A stretch of 64,000 bases of DNA from NCBI GenBank assembly GCA_963710535.1, contig CAVQAW010000003.1, forward strand, positions 682,001-746,000, read 5' to 3'. Position numbers and translations under genes: made by a program. Below the pieces are notes generated by a model. It did not search any database, was not told the origin of the DNA, and saw only the letters and a list, made by a program, of their open reading frames with translations. Below, piece by piece: positions 1 through 9,183 of this stretch. This DNA is from Pelagihabitans sp963710535. GTDB lineage: Bacteria > Bacteroidota > Bacteroidia > Flavobacteriales > Flavobacteriaceae. How positions within the stretch are numbered: position 1 is the first letter of the stretch; each line of letters starts with the position of its first letter.

Positions 1-512
1 CCCAAGGAATCGTACATCCTAAAGATGCTTTTTTTGGTAAAGAACCTTAGGTGGGTCTGATCGAAAATACCGTGCGACTCATAGGGCCAGTCTTTTTGAA
101 GCATTATTTTTTTGAAGCCATCGTGATACCTGATGTTGGGAATAGAACTGATCAACACCCCTTTTCCCGTTAACTTGGTCTTCAACGCTTTAAGAACGGC
201 ATATGGATCCACCAAATGTTCCAGAACATCGTTGCAATAGATCACATCGAAATAATCATCGGGAAGTTCCTCCAAAAAATCTTCACAAGGGCCTATGAAT
301 ACCCTGTCCAGTTTATTCTTGGCCTCCTCGCCGGGCCCGGGCATCAGCTCGATGCCCCAAGCCTCCAAATCGTACTTTTTTTTGATTTGGGCCGCGAAAC
401 TGCCCCCGCCGCAACCGATATCCAATAACGTATTTGCCGTGTTGGGCATATAGATCATCATCTCTGGGCGATCATGGCTAAAATAATCGTCGTCCTTGTT
501 GTCGTAATCCAT
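1..512 (-). CDS. Class I SAM-dependent methyltransferase (3' part cut by window edge)
   Basis: Reading the minus strand from an ATG at 512 gives about 170 codons that run off the left edge, so the C-terminus is missing. The N-terminal half holds a methyltransferase glycine motif (LLDIGCGGGSFA, about residues 31-42), an acidic residue after it (GIELMPG), and a CNDVLEHLVDP segment typical of Methyltransf_11/23 proteins. PNIRYHDGF and THLRFF further on resemble methyltransferases encoded with glycosyltransferases and surface polysaccharide genes. That is family knowledge; the substrate cannot be told here. It lies 7 bp downstream of guaB on the same strand and may be cotranscribed with it. Confidence 0.85.
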   Translation of the reverse strand, partial: MDYDNKDDDYFSHDRPEMMIYMPNTANTLLDIGCGGGSFAAQIKKKYDLEAWGIELMPGPGEEAKNKLDRVFIGPCEDFLEELPDDYFDVIYCNDVLEHLVDPYAVLKALKTKLTGKGVLISSIPNIRYHDGFKKIMLQKDWPYESHGIFDQTHLRFFTKKSIFRMYDSL

Positions 513-519
513 AAGCTGC

Positions 520-1992
520 TTATCTGCTGTAGTTGGGCGATTCGTTGGTTATGGTGACGTCATGGGGATGGCTTTCATTGATGCCGCTGGCCGTGATCTT
601 CACAAAACGTCCCGTTCGCTGTAAGGTAGCGATATCTTTGGCGCCACAATACCCCATACCGGCACGAAGCCCCCCCACGAATTGATGGATGCTCTCATAC
701 AAATCGCCCTTATAGGGCACGCGCCCGACAATACCTTCGGGCACCAATTTTTTGATATCGTCTTCCACATCCTGGAAGTACCGGTCTTTACTGCCTTCCT
801 TCATGGCCTCCACCGATCCCATTCCTCGATATGACTTAAATTTTCGACCCTCGTAGATAATCGTTTCCCCAGGGGATTCTTTGGTTCCGGCCAACAAAGA
901 TCCCAGCATTACGGTATCAGCACCCGCTGCAAGGGCTTTGGGGATGTCGCCGGTATAACGGATGCCTCCATCGGCGATAACGGGAACCCCGCTGCCCTGA
1001 ATTGCGGCAGCCACTTCCAGCACCGCAGAGAATTGGGGAAAGCCCACCCCGGCAACCACTCGTGTGGTACAAATCGATCCCGGACCTATGCCTACTTTGA
1101 CGGCATCGGCTCCGGCAGCCACCAAGTATTTGGCTGCCTCCCCTGTGGCAATATTACCCACGATGACCTCCAGGTCGGGAAATTTTCCCTTCACCTCCTT
1201 AAGGATGCCCACTACACCTTTGGTATGGCCATGGGCCGTATCGATGACCACGGCATCCACGCCGGCGGCGACCAAGGCCTCTGCCCGTTCAAGGGCATCG
1301 GAGGTGACCCCGATGGCGGCAGCAACCCTTAACCGCCCGTATTGGTCTTTATTGGCGTTGGGTTTCTGGGTGAGTTTGGTAATATCACGAAAGGTGATCA
1401 AGCCTACCAATTTGTAGTCTTTATCGACCACCGGTAATTTCTCGATCTTATTTTCCTGCAGTATTCCTTCTGCCTGCTCCAAAGAAGTACCCTCGCTTAC
1501 AGTGACCAAATTTTTGCTGGTCATCACCTCGGCGATGGGGCGCTGGTTGTTTTTTTCAAATCGAAGGTCCCTATTGGTGACGATCCCGATCAATTTTCCA
1601 CTGTTATCGACTATAGGAATGCCACCGATACTGAATTCGGCCATATTGGCCTTGGCATCCTTCACCAAGGCTGTGGTGGGCAGGGTCACGGGATCGATGA
1701 TCATACCGCTTTCGGCCCTTTTCACCTTGCGCACCTTCATGGCCTGCTGTTCTATGGACATGTTTTTGTGCAATACCCCTATGCCGCCCTCTTGGGCCAT
1801 GGCAATGGCCATACGCGATTCGGTCACCGTATCCATGGCCGCTGATACGATGGGCACGTTGATGACAATGTTCCTTGTGAATTTGGCTTGGATGTTGACC
1901 TCTCGGGGCAGTACCTCTGAAAAAGCGGGGACCAAGAGCACGTCGTCGTAAGTGAGACCTTCGCCGACAATTTTATTTAGGTGGGCTTGCAT
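520..1992 (-). CDS. guaB: Inosine-5'-monophosphate dehydrogenase
   Basis: IMPDH oxidises IMP to XMP with NAD+, the committed step of GMP synthesis in the cytoplasm. The 490-residue length is normal for the family. Residues about 93-205 are the paired CBS domains inserted in the TIM barrel. The catalytic loop GPGSICTTR carries the nucleophilic Cys308, and GGIRYTGDIPKALAAGA is the phosphate-binding region. The ATG at 1992 is preceded by a TAnnTTTG box (2023-2016, minus strand), giving a very short leader. It is divergent from the TonB receptor gene across a 242-bp intergenic region. Confidence 0.98.
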   Translation of the reverse strand: MQAHLNKIVGEGLTYDDVLLVPAFSEVLPREVNIQAKFTRNIVINVPIVSAAMDTVTESRMAIAMAQEGGIGVLHKNMSIEQQAMKVRKVKRAESGMIIDPVTLPTTALVKDAKANMAEFSIGGIPIVDNSGKLIGIVTNRDLRFEKNNQRPIAEVMTSKNLVTVSEGTSLEQAEGILQENKIEKLPVVDKDYKLVGLITFRDITKLTQKPNANKDQYGRLRVAAAIGVTSDALERAEALVAAGVDAVVIDTAHGHTKGVVGILKEVKGKFPDLEVIVGNIATGEAAKYLVAAGADAVKVGIGPGSICTTRVVAGVGFPQFSAVLEVAAAIQGSGVPVIADGGIRYTGDIPKALAAGADTVMLGSLLAGTKESPGETIIYEGRKFKSYRGMGSVEAMKEGSKDRYFQDVEDDIKKLVPEGIVGRVPYKGDLYESIHQFVGGLRAGMGYCGAKDIATLQRTGRFVKITASGINESHPHDVTITNESPNYSR

Positions 1993-2015
1993 GGCAATTA
2001 TCGATTAATTGCGTG

Positions 2016-2023
2016 CAAATGTA
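2016..2023 (-). promoter_or_regulatory. Candidate -7 box for guaB
   Basis: Minus-strand TACATTTG fits the Bacteroidetes -7 consensus TAnnTTTG and lies 23 bp upstream of the guaB ATG. I found no TTG at the usual 19-23 bp distance, so only half of the promoter is supported. Confidence 0.4.
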
Positions 2024-2150
2024 TGGATTTTAATTGGGATTCCCCCTGGCTCCAACTTTAGAATAAAGCCGATTTTGTCTGTTGGCCATAAATACTCCTT
2101 GTTTCAGCCTTGGTGCTCCCTTAGGAAGGATATACTGTTGAAAATTATTT

Positions 2151-2167
2151 TTATTTATTCTAAATAA
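2151..2167. promoter_or_regulatory. Palindrome next to the TonB-receptor promoter (operator-like)
   Basis: TTATTTA and TAAATAA form a perfect 7-bp inverted repeat around TTC. It ends 3 bp before the TTG (-33) element of the receptor promoter. A related half-site, TCTAAATAA, recurs at 2225-2233 just before the start codon. The position fits a repressor site, perhaps of an iron-responsive DtxR or Fur type; the regulator is inference. Confidence 0.45.
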
Positions 2168-2170
2168 GCT

Positions 2171-2200
2171 TTGCATATTTGGAAAAGCCGATTATTTTTG
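2171..2200 (+). promoter_or_regulatory. Promoter of the TonB-dependent receptor
   Basis: TTG at 2171-2173 and TATTTTTG at 2193-2200 are 19 bp apart. This matches the Bacteroidetes sigma-A type promoter (TTG, 17-23 bp, TAnnTTTG). Transcription should begin near 2206, about 30 nt before the ATG at 2235. Confidence 0.7.
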
Positions 2201-2234
2201 CGCCACCATATTATTCTTAATCAGTCTAAATAAA

Positions 2235-4454
2235 ATGAAATATCCGATCCTGTTACTGGCCATGACGGCCCTCATCGATTTAAAGGCACAATCCTTTCCC
2301 CAACCGCAAGACTCAACCCTGATAGAACTAAATGAGGTGGTCATCTCGGCGAACACGATCTTGGGCAGCAAGTTCCAGGCCAAAAACCGAACAGGATCTG
2401 CCTATTACATCTCCCCTCAAGAATTGAAAAAATTCAACAACACCGACATCAACCGGGTCCTCAGAACCGTACCGGGGGTAAATATTTATGAAGAGGATGG
2501 CTTCGGGCTACGCCCAAATATCAGTTTAAGGGGAACTTCGCCCGAACGCAGCTCAAAAATTACGCTCATGGAAGATGGTGTCCTCATCGCTCCTGCGCCT
2601 TACAGTGCCCCGGCCGCTTATTATTTTCCATCCGTTGCGAGAATGGCCGCCGTGGAAATCCTGAAGGGTAGCAGCCAAATACAATATGGTCCGTTTACAA
2701 CGGGAGGCGCCATAAATATGCTCTCCACCCCCATTCCCGAAACCTTAAAAGCCGAAGTCATTGCAGGCTATGGAAGTTTCAACAGCAGCCGACTCCAAGC
2801 GGTTGTCGGAGACAGCCGAGAGTACTTTGGCTATTCGGTGTCTTACCTCAACTTTGATTCCGATGGCTTTAAATATATCGGTCAAGAAAACAACACCGGA
2901 TTCGATAAGAACGACCTGGTCGCCAAATTTCGCGTGAATACCCTTCAAAATCAACCGACCTATCAGGCTTTCGAGGTCAAATTTCAATATGCCGATGAAA
3001 TATCGAATGAAACTTATCTAGGGCTCACGGAAACAGATTTTGAGCAGACTCCGTTCAGACGCTATGAGGCATCACAAAAAGATCAAATGAAGAACGACCA
3101 CGTTCAAGTCATGGCCACGCATTTCCTGAAACTCAATACTTCGTTTACGCTGACCACTTCCGGTTATTTTAACGGTTTTAGCAGAAACTGGTACAAATTG
3201 GATTATCTAGTCCTCGATGACGAAAAACAAGGCCTTGCCAAAATTGTGAATGACCCCGTCGGTCTTTCCACTTTTTATCAAACCTTGAACGGAACGAACA
3301 ACAGCCCCGATAATGCCCTTTTCGTCAAAGCCAACAACAGGGACTATACCTCCCAAGGCCTTCAGACCAAATTGGATTACCGTTGGGGAGACAACAAAGC
3401 TTTTCATGAAATCGAAATTGGCATCAGATATCATTTGGATGAGGAAGATCGATTTCAATGGGTAGATGGCTATAACATCATCGAGGGTACAATGAACCTG
3501 ACCAATGCCGGAACTCCCGGAACAGAAGCCAATAGGATAAGCGATGCCAAGGCCTTGGCAACCTATGCAGCCTACAAACTGAAATACAAAAACCTAACCT
3601 TGACGCCCGGTCTGCGTTACGAGGATATGATTCTTCGCAGAAAGGACTTTGGGGTCAACGACGTGCTGCGAAGCGGACAAAACCTTGCGGTACGGGAAAA
3701 CAAGGTACGTGTTTTGATGCCTGGAATGGGTTTTAACTACAATTTCGATAAACTATCGCTTTTTGGTGGCCTGCACAAAGGATTCTCGCCCCCGTCGAAC
3801 CAAGTAGGTCAAAAAGCGGAGCAAAGTGTGAACTATGAATTGGGTTCCCGATTTAACTGGGACGGTTTTTCAGGCGAGATGGTTGCCTTTTACAACGATT
3901 ACAGCAACCTGTTGGGGAGCGATCTTGCCGCCACGGGCGGCACGGGAAGCCTGGAACAGTTCAATGCGGGGGAGGTCAATGTGAGCGGCCTGGAAGTTCT
4001 TCTCAACTATGACTTCTTGAAACAGGACACGAAATTTTCCCTGCCCCTTACGGTAGGCTATACTTTTACCGATACGGAGTTCTTGAACAGTTTCGGCAGT
4101 GAAGACGAGCTGTGGGGCACGGTTAACGTTGGTGACGAACTACCCTACATTTCCAAACACCAATTCAACATGGCCTTAAGCCTGGAACATCAAAAATTTG
4201 AAATCAACTTGAACGGACGCTACAACGGGAAATTCCGGACCCAAGCGGGTTCGGGCCCAATCCCTCCAGAAGAATTGGTGGCTTCCAATTTTATCCTTGA
4301 TCTTTCGGGAAAGTACCGTTATAGCAATAACCTTAGTTTTACAGCGAACATCATCAATGTATTGGATGAGTCCTATGCGGTGGCAAGGGTACCTGCCGGA
4401 CTTCGTCCCGGGCATCCTTTTGGGATCTATGCTGGAATTGCCCTGAATTACTAA
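2235..4454 (+). CDS. TonB-dependent receptor, FecA-like
   Basis: 739-residue outer-membrane receptor. It has a signal peptide (cleavage likely after DLKAQ, about residue 19), then a TonB-box-like stretch (ELNEVVISA). The plug domain (about 40-170) contains RVLRTVPGVNIYEEDGFG, SLRGTSPERSS and VEILKGSSQIQYG. A 22-strand-type barrel follows, ending in an aromatic C-terminus (GIALNY). Plug wording such as GLRPNISLRGTSPERS is typical of Fe(3+)-dicitrate/FecA-type receptors, so ferric-siderophore uptake is likely, but the ligand is inference. There is no N-terminal carboxypeptidase-like domain and no SusD partner. Operator-like palindromes around its promoter agree with metal control. Confidence 0.9.
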   Translation: MKYPILLLAMTALIDLKAQSFPQPQDSTLIELNEVVISANTILGSKFQAKNRTGSAYYISPQELKKFNNTDINRVLRTVPGVNIYEEDGFGLRPNISLRGTSPERSSKITLMEDGVLIAPAPYSAPAAYYFPSVARMAAVEILKGSSQIQYGPFTTGGAINMLSTPIPETLKAEVIAGYGSFNSSRLQAVVGDSREYFGYSVSYLNFDSDGFKYIGQENNTGFDKNDLVAKFRVNTLQNQPTYQAFEVKFQYADEISNETYLGLTETDFEQTPFRRYEASQKDQMKNDHVQVMATHFLKLNTSFTLTTSGYFNGFSRNWYKLDYLVLDDEKQGLAKIVNDPVGLSTFYQTLNGTNNSPDNALFVKANNRDYTSQGLQTKLDYRWGDNKAFHEIEIGIRYHLDEEDRFQWVDGYNIIEGTMNLTNAGTPGTEANRISDAKALATYAAYKLKYKNLTLTPGLRYEDMILRRKDFGVNDVLRSGQNLAVRENKVRVLMPGMGFNYNFDKLSLFGGLHKGFSPPSNQVGQKAEQSVNYELGSRFNWDGFSGEMVAFYNDYSNLLGSDLAATGGTGSLEQFNAGEVNVSGLEVLLNYDFLKQDTKFSLPLTVGYTFTDTEFLNSFGSEDELWGTVNVGDELPYISKHQFNMALSLEHQKFEINLNGRYNGKFRTQAGSGPIPPEELVASNFILDLSGKYRYSNNLSFTANIINVLDESYAVARVPAGLRPGHPFGIYAGIALNY

Positions 4455-4492
4455 GAGCAAACCCCACCAAAATGATGGATAATTCCCGGATA

Positions 4493-7354
4493 TTATTTTG
4501 CCAACAAGGAATCAAGTAGTATCTGCTTGCCTGTTTCTTCGTGGTTCAACCGCTTTTTCAATGCTTTTAATGCATTTTTGGCAGTATTGCTGTTCAAGGC
4601 GGCGACCCTCCGCATCGCGAAGCTCAAAAAATGGGGGTCCTTGGAAAGTTCGGCCATTCGCAGCAAACGATCGGCATCCAAAGATGCCAAAGGTTCTGAG
4701 GCATACCAAAGCATCAGCGGGATATTGTGGTCTTCAAAATCTTCCGGATGCCGTACAAGGGCAGTGAGCACCTCCCACCGCTGGCCTAGGGCCAATCTTT
4801 GCATGGCAGCTGCCAGATAGAGCCGAACCATTGCCGAACTATCATTGTTCGCCATTTCAACAAAACGCTCAAAGCTCTTCTTGGATACATTTTTATCCTC
4901 GGCCAACAGTTGAACCGCCCAGCTCCTGATGTATTCGTCTTCATTTCCCAAAAGATCGTTCAAGTCCGTTTCGCTGAGTCCGTCTGTTACATGAAGCGCC
5001 CATAATGCCCTTAATTTACGGGTCACATCGGGATGGTTCGCCAAGATTTCTTTTAGCGCCCTATGCACATCCGGGTTTGGACCGCGCTCCTGAAGGATGG
5101 TACGTGCCTGTCGCACATACCACTCGTTGGGATTCAATTGATAATTCACCAAATCCATATCCGAAGCCTGTGTCAGATCGACCCTTAGCCAGTTATCGTT
5201 CTTATGGCTTATCTTAAAGATGCGGCCCAAGGTTTTGTCGTGCACATCGGGATTGGGGCTGTGACATTGGTTTTTGTCGTACCAATCGATGGCGAATACC
5301 GATCCACTGGGGCCATATTTCATATTGAGCCATTGCGACCACGAGTCGTTCATCACGATAAAATCTTCGTTGTGCGATGCGATATAACCCGACCCCGACC
5401 GTGACAGTCGGTCATTGTTGAGTCTTGCTCCGTTGATGTTGTTCATAAAAATCGTGTTCCGGTATGCTTCTGGCCAGGAATCGCCGCCCAGATAAATCAT
5501 TGCCCCGGCATGTGCATGTCCGCCCCCGGCCGCTGCCGATCTAAAGTTTCCCGCATGCGGACCGCGATCGCCAAGCCAGTGGACATGATCCCCAATGGTT
5601 TTGATATCATTGTAGGTATACGGATTGAAATGTTCGCCTGCCTGTCGTTCAAAGCGGCCTCCCTGAACAATATTGAACATATGGGGAATGACGCAGACCG
5701 TGATGAATGCATGACCATAATCATTGAAATCGATGCCCCATGGATTGCTGGTGCCTTCGGCAAAAACTTCAAACCGTTTTTTGGTGGGATGGTATCGCCA
5801 TACCCCGGCGTTCATTCCGGTGCGCTGCCCATCGGTAGCCCCGGGCTTGCCGATATTCGAATGGGTAAAAACCCCTTGCAGGCCATAAAGCCAACCATCT
5901 GGGCCCCATCTGAGGTTGTTGAGAACCTCATGGGTATCATCAAGGCCCCAACCATCCAACAGTATTTGAGGCGGACCTGCGGGTTTGTCCTTTTCGGCAT
6001 CTATAGGTATGTACAGCAAGTACGGGGCCGCACAGAGCCATACACCTCCCATCCCAACCTCGATGCCGCTAACAAGGTTAAGACCTTCGGCAAAAATCTT
6101 TCTGTTGTCCAAGGTACCGTCGCCATCGGTATCCTCAAAAATAAGGATGCGGTCTTTGCCCTCCCCTTTCGCGGCGGGCACCGGATAGGTATGTGCTTCG
6201 ACTACCCAAAGCCTGCCCCGTGGATCGATGGTAAAACTGATGGGGCGAACGACATCGGGTTCGGCTGCGGCAAGGGTAATCTTAAAATCGGGGGCCAATG
6301 CCATGGCATTGGCGGCTTCCTCGCCGGAAAGTCCAGAATTTATGATGGGATCTAAAGGTGGCAGTACAATGATATCGTCTTGCTTCAGTTCATTGTGAAA
6401 ATAAGGTCGGCTGGGATAGAACAAAAAATCATCAAAACTGATGTGTGCCCATGGATCATCCCCAATATAGGGAATCGTCGATATCCCGGTCTCATTGTCA
6501 ACGATACGAACAAAGATTTCCTTTCCCAAAAATGGGGCCATATCCATAACCACGGGTTGCATCGTGGCACGTCCTTGCCCTGTGGACTCATAAATTACCT
6601 CATTATTTTCAGACAGCACAACCTCAACACGCGTGTCTGCCAAGGCACCGCCCGAGATTTTAAAGGATGCATATGGTTCGGTTACCTCAAAGGGAATGGA
6701 GGTGAGCGTGCCTTTCCGTTGATATTCTTTGGTGCCACCACTGCTCAGGTAATAATCCCCATCAAAGCGAACTGCCACCCCCTGGTCATAGATCGCGGAA
6801 GAAATGCTGTATGGATTTTTAAAGGCGTCTCCGCTAGCCGTCCAGTCGGCCAAGGTACCCCGTTCAAAACCCAGGTTCAGTGGCCTTCCGTTCTTCGAGG
6901 GCACTTTGCCCTCAACCACCGGACCTGAAAGGTTGCCCTCTACTATTTCAAACCTGCCCACCATGCCAGCAGCCCTATGACCCGGCACTGTACAATAATA
7001 GGTGTCATCGTTTTCCGCCCAAAATGCGATGCTGGTCGTTGATCCCTTTTCGAGCAAGGTGCCACTTTTGACCCCCAATTGTTCCATCGCGATATCATGG
7101 GTCATGGTTTCCCCATTTGTTATCGTAATGCGAACACGATCCCCTTTGTTGGCTCTTAAAATGGGATTTCTGGTACCATCGGCGGCAAAATAGCCCAGCA
7201 TGCTGGCTTCGAGTGCATATTCACGGTCAATGATCGTGGAATCACGCAATTGGTTTTTGGCGGATTCTTCCTTCACCGTGGGCCTGCAGCGTATAAAAAC
7301 ACTGAAGATGACCAACAACAGACAGCCAAAAGCAATGGAACGGTATTTTTTCAT
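4493..7354 (-). CDS. Secreted cupredoxin - PQQ-like dehydrogenase - HEAT fusion protein
   Basis: I start it at the ATG at 7354 (953 residues) rather than an upstream in-frame TTG. A hydrophobic N-terminus ends near Cys23; the lipobox is poor (FIRC). Residues about 45-142 form a cupredoxin domain with a complete type-1 copper set: H86 (THD), C121, H126 and M131 (YYCTVPGHRAAGM), as in auracyanin. A middle carbohydrate-binding-like region follows. From about 345 to 720 there is a soluble glucose-dehydrogenase-like beta-propeller of the TIGR02604 type (RGRLWVVEAHTYP, DTDGDGTLDNRKIF). Alpha-helical HEAT-like repeats make the C-terminus. Relatives often end in a CxxCH haem domain; none is present here. 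Substrate is unknown, probably a sugar or polyol in the periplasm. DUF1080 lies directly upstream. Confidence 0.85.
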   Translation of the reverse strand: MKKYRSIAFGCLLLVIFSVFIRCRPTVKEESAKNQLRDSTIIDREYALEASMLGYFAADGTRNPILRANKGDRVRITITNGETMTHDIAMEQLGVKSGTLLEKGSTTSIAFWAENDDTYYCTVPGHRAAGMVGRFEIVEGNLSGPVVEGKVPSKNGRPLNLGFERGTLADWTASGDAFKNPYSISSAIYDQGVAVRFDGDYYLSSGGTKEYQRKGTLTSIPFEVTEPYASFKISGGALADTRVEVVLSENNEVIYESTGQGRATMQPVVMDMAPFLGKEIFVRIVDNETGISTIPYIGDDPWAHISFDDFLFYPSRPYFHNELKQDDIIVLPPLDPIINSGLSGEEAANAMALAPDFKITLAAAEPDVVRPISFTIDPRGRLWVVEAHTYPVPAAKGEGKDRILIFEDTDGDGTLDNRKIFAEGLNLVSGIEVGMGGVWLCAAPYLLYIPIDAEKDKPAGPPQILLDGWGLDDTHEVLNNLRWGPDGWLYGLQGVFTHSNIGKPGATDGQRTGMNAGVWRYHPTKKRFEVFAEGTSNPWGIDFNDYGHAFITVCVIPHMFNIVQGGRFERQAGEHFNPYTYNDIKTIGDHVHWLGDRGPHAGNFRSAAAGGGHAHAGAMIYLGGDSWPEAYRNTIFMNNINGARLNNDRLSRSGSGYIASHNEDFIVMNDSWSQWLNMKYGPSGSVFAIDWYDKNQCHSPNPDVHDKTLGRIFKISHKNDNWLRVDLTQASDMDLVNYQLNPNEWYVRQARTILQERGPNPDVHRALKEILANHPDVTRKLRALWALHVTDGLSETDLNDLLGNEDEYIRSWAVQLLAEDKNVSKKSFERFVEMANNDSSAMVRLYLAAAMQRLALGQRWEVLTALVRHPEDFEDHNIPLMLWYASEPLASLDADRLLRMAELSKDPHFLSFAMRRVAALNSNTAKNALKALKKRLNHEETGKQILLDSLLAK

Positions 7355-7410
7355 TTTGTCGGGTAGGCGTTTCAAGGTTTTGATGATTAGGGCAATGCGG
7401 AATGCATATT

Positions 7411-8046
7411 TTATTTGATTTCTTCGATACTTATCTCTTTAAAGGATACCTGTGCCTTGCCACCGCCATGGATCTGCAATCCAATAAGCCCGGATTGTGG
7501 GATACTGAGATCTGTTTCGGTATAGTCAACGGTTTCATGGCCATTAATGTATAAACGTATCCTGCGGTCTTCGGCCCGTATCTCATAATCGTTCCATTCA
7601 TCGATTTTGATCCATTTCATGACCTGCACGGAATCGGGAGCCATCAACGTCTTGTTCCTGCGTGATTCATCATAAAGGCTTGCCCAATATCCTTCGCCCC
7701 AATCTGCCTGGTATCCGCTCATTTCGTACTGTGGATCTTCCAGTCGCACGCTTCGAAATTGAATGCCCGAATTGATGAACCCTTCGCTTCCGATCAATTT
7801 GATCTTGAGCTTCAGCACAAAGTTGGAATATGAACGATCTGTGCAGAGAAAATCGTTGTTGGGAACAACATGATCCAGCGAGCCCCCTACAATGGCAGCA
7901 TTTTCAATGCGCCAGGTACTGAGGGTATCACCCTCCCACCCCTTAAACGTTTTACCGTCGAAGAGCGGTTTCGCCTGGCCCATGATCGTAGAAGGACTGT
8001 ATAGCAACATCAACAACAGACTACAACTGATCAGGTATACTTTCAT
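7411..8046 (-). CDS. DUF1080 secreted protein (3-keto-disaccharide hydrolase family)
   Basis: The chosen ATG at 8046 gives 211 residues with a clean signal peptide ending near STIMGQ. Upstream in-frame starts (8118 TTG, 8055 ATG) add a non-signal leader and are less likely. The body has the DUF1080 hallmarks: LFDGKTFKGWEG near the start, NSGIQFR, YEMSGYQADWGEGYW, WNDYEIRAEDRRIRLYINGHETVDY and GLIGLQIHGG. The fold is a concanavalin-like beta sandwich; some members hydrolyse 3-keto-glycosides. It is 56 bp upstream of the dehydrogenase on the same strand, so an oxidise-then-cleave role on sugars is a reasonable inference. Confidence 0.85.
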   Translation of the reverse strand: MKVYLISCSLLLMLLYSPSTIMGQAKPLFDGKTFKGWEGDTLSTWRIENAAIVGGSLDHVVPNNDFLCTDRSYSNFVLKLKIKLIGSEGFINSGIQFRSVRLEDPQYEMSGYQADWGEGYWASLYDESRRNKTLMAPDSVQVMKWIKIDEWNDYEIRAEDRRIRLYINGHETVDYTETDLSIPQSGLIGLQIHGGGKAQVSFKEISIEEIK

Positions 8047-8284
8047 ATAGTGCATCTTTATATTTATCACTAGCAAGAACAAAAAATCAAACATAACGAC
8101 ACGACCATCCATAGGCAAACATGGAAGGTACTTGCGCCTAAGCGCAGTCGCCTATCCGACCGTATTAAAAATAGAGATTTAATTCTGATTATCGGCACTA
8201 ACCTTTGACTTTCATACAGTTATAAGTGTAAAAGCCAACACTATAACCTGGCATGGGATTGACTACTAAAAATGGGGTGGTGAA

Positions 8285-9151
8285 TCAAGAATACCTCGAA
8301 AATAAATCGCTGGCTTTGTTGAATGCCGCTTCAAAAGCCATCCATTTGACGCCGGTATCGACCTTTTTGGACGTAAAATAAGACAGCATTTTTTCGGTGG
8401 GCATATTTCCCGTAAGTTCATCCTTGGCCATGGGGCAACCACCGAAACCCTGTACCGCGCCATCGTACCTTCGGCAACCAGCAACGAAAGCTGCATCGAC
8501 TTTTTCATTCCACTTGCTGGGCGTGGTGTGCAAGTGCGCCCCAAATTCGATATCGGGGTATTTGGGGATAAGGTTAGAAAAAAGATAGGAGATGTTCTCG
8601 GGAGTTGAGGTACCCACCGTATCGGAGAGCGATAGGATACGGGCTCCCATTGCGGCCAATCGCTCTGTCCATTCCCCCACGACTTCCACGCTCCATGGAT
8701 CGCCATAAGGATTGCCAAAGCCCATCGATATATAGGTGACCACCTCTTTTCCCGTATCATTGGCCAAATGGAATATTTCCTTCAAGGTCTCAACGGATTG
8801 GGCAATGGTGCTATGGGTATTCCGCATTTGAAAGTTTTCCGATATGGAAAAAGGATATCCGAGGTAATCGATTGCCTCAAATCCGCAGGCATCTCGGGCG
8901 CCGCGCACGTTCGCCACTATCGCCAAAAGCTTGCTTTCGGTGTGGGTCAAATCGAGTTGTGAAATGACTTCGGCCGTATCGGCCATTTGGGGTATGGCCC
9001 TGGGGGAGACAAAACTGCCGAAATCGATGGTATCAAATCCACAGCCGAGCAAAGCCTGTAGGTAAGCAACCTTTTGTTCAGTGGGAATAAATGACTTTAT
9101 GCCCTGCATGGCATCCCTTGGGCATTCTATGATCTTGATCCTATCGGACAT
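8285..9151 (-). CDS. Hydroxymethylglutaryl-CoA lyase
   Basis: 288 residues, usual length for the family. HMG-CoA lyase splits HMG-CoA to acetyl-CoA and acetoacetate, the last step of leucine breakdown. The N-terminus IIECPRDAMQGIKSFIPTEQKV matches the metal/substrate site region (ECPRDAxQ; many members read EVGPRDGLQ). LSLSDTVGTSTPENI and the HLHTT metal-binding pair follow, and the C-terminal VQGFGGCPMA holds the catalytic-loop cysteine. The region is a TIM barrel without a biotin or citrate-synthase extension. The lysE-like gene ends 32 bp upstream, so the two may be cotranscribed. Confidence 0.92.
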   Translation of the reverse strand: MSDRIKIIECPRDAMQGIKSFIPTEQKVAYLQALLGCGFDTIDFGSFVSPRAIPQMADTAEVISQLDLTHTESKLLAIVANVRGARDACGFEAIDYLGYPFSISENFQMRNTHSTIAQSVETLKEIFHLANDTGKEVVTYISMGFGNPYGDPWSVEVVGEWTERLAAMGARILSLSDTVGTSTPENISYLFSNLIPKYPDIEFGAHLHTTPSKWNEKVDAAFVAGCRRYDGAVQGFGGCPMAKDELTGNMPTEKMLSYFTSKKVDTGVKWMAFEAAFNKASDLFSRYS

Positions 9152-9183
9152 GTATACCGTTTTGTGCTACCTCAAAATTAGTA

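Noticed and set aside
5510..6355. 281-codon plus-strand frame opposite the cupredoxin-dehydrogenase gene
   Set aside because: Lies fully antisense to a gene with clear domains; the product has no recognisable motif. Same judgement for other long antisense frames, for example 14218-14973, 58025-58582 and 59255-60079.
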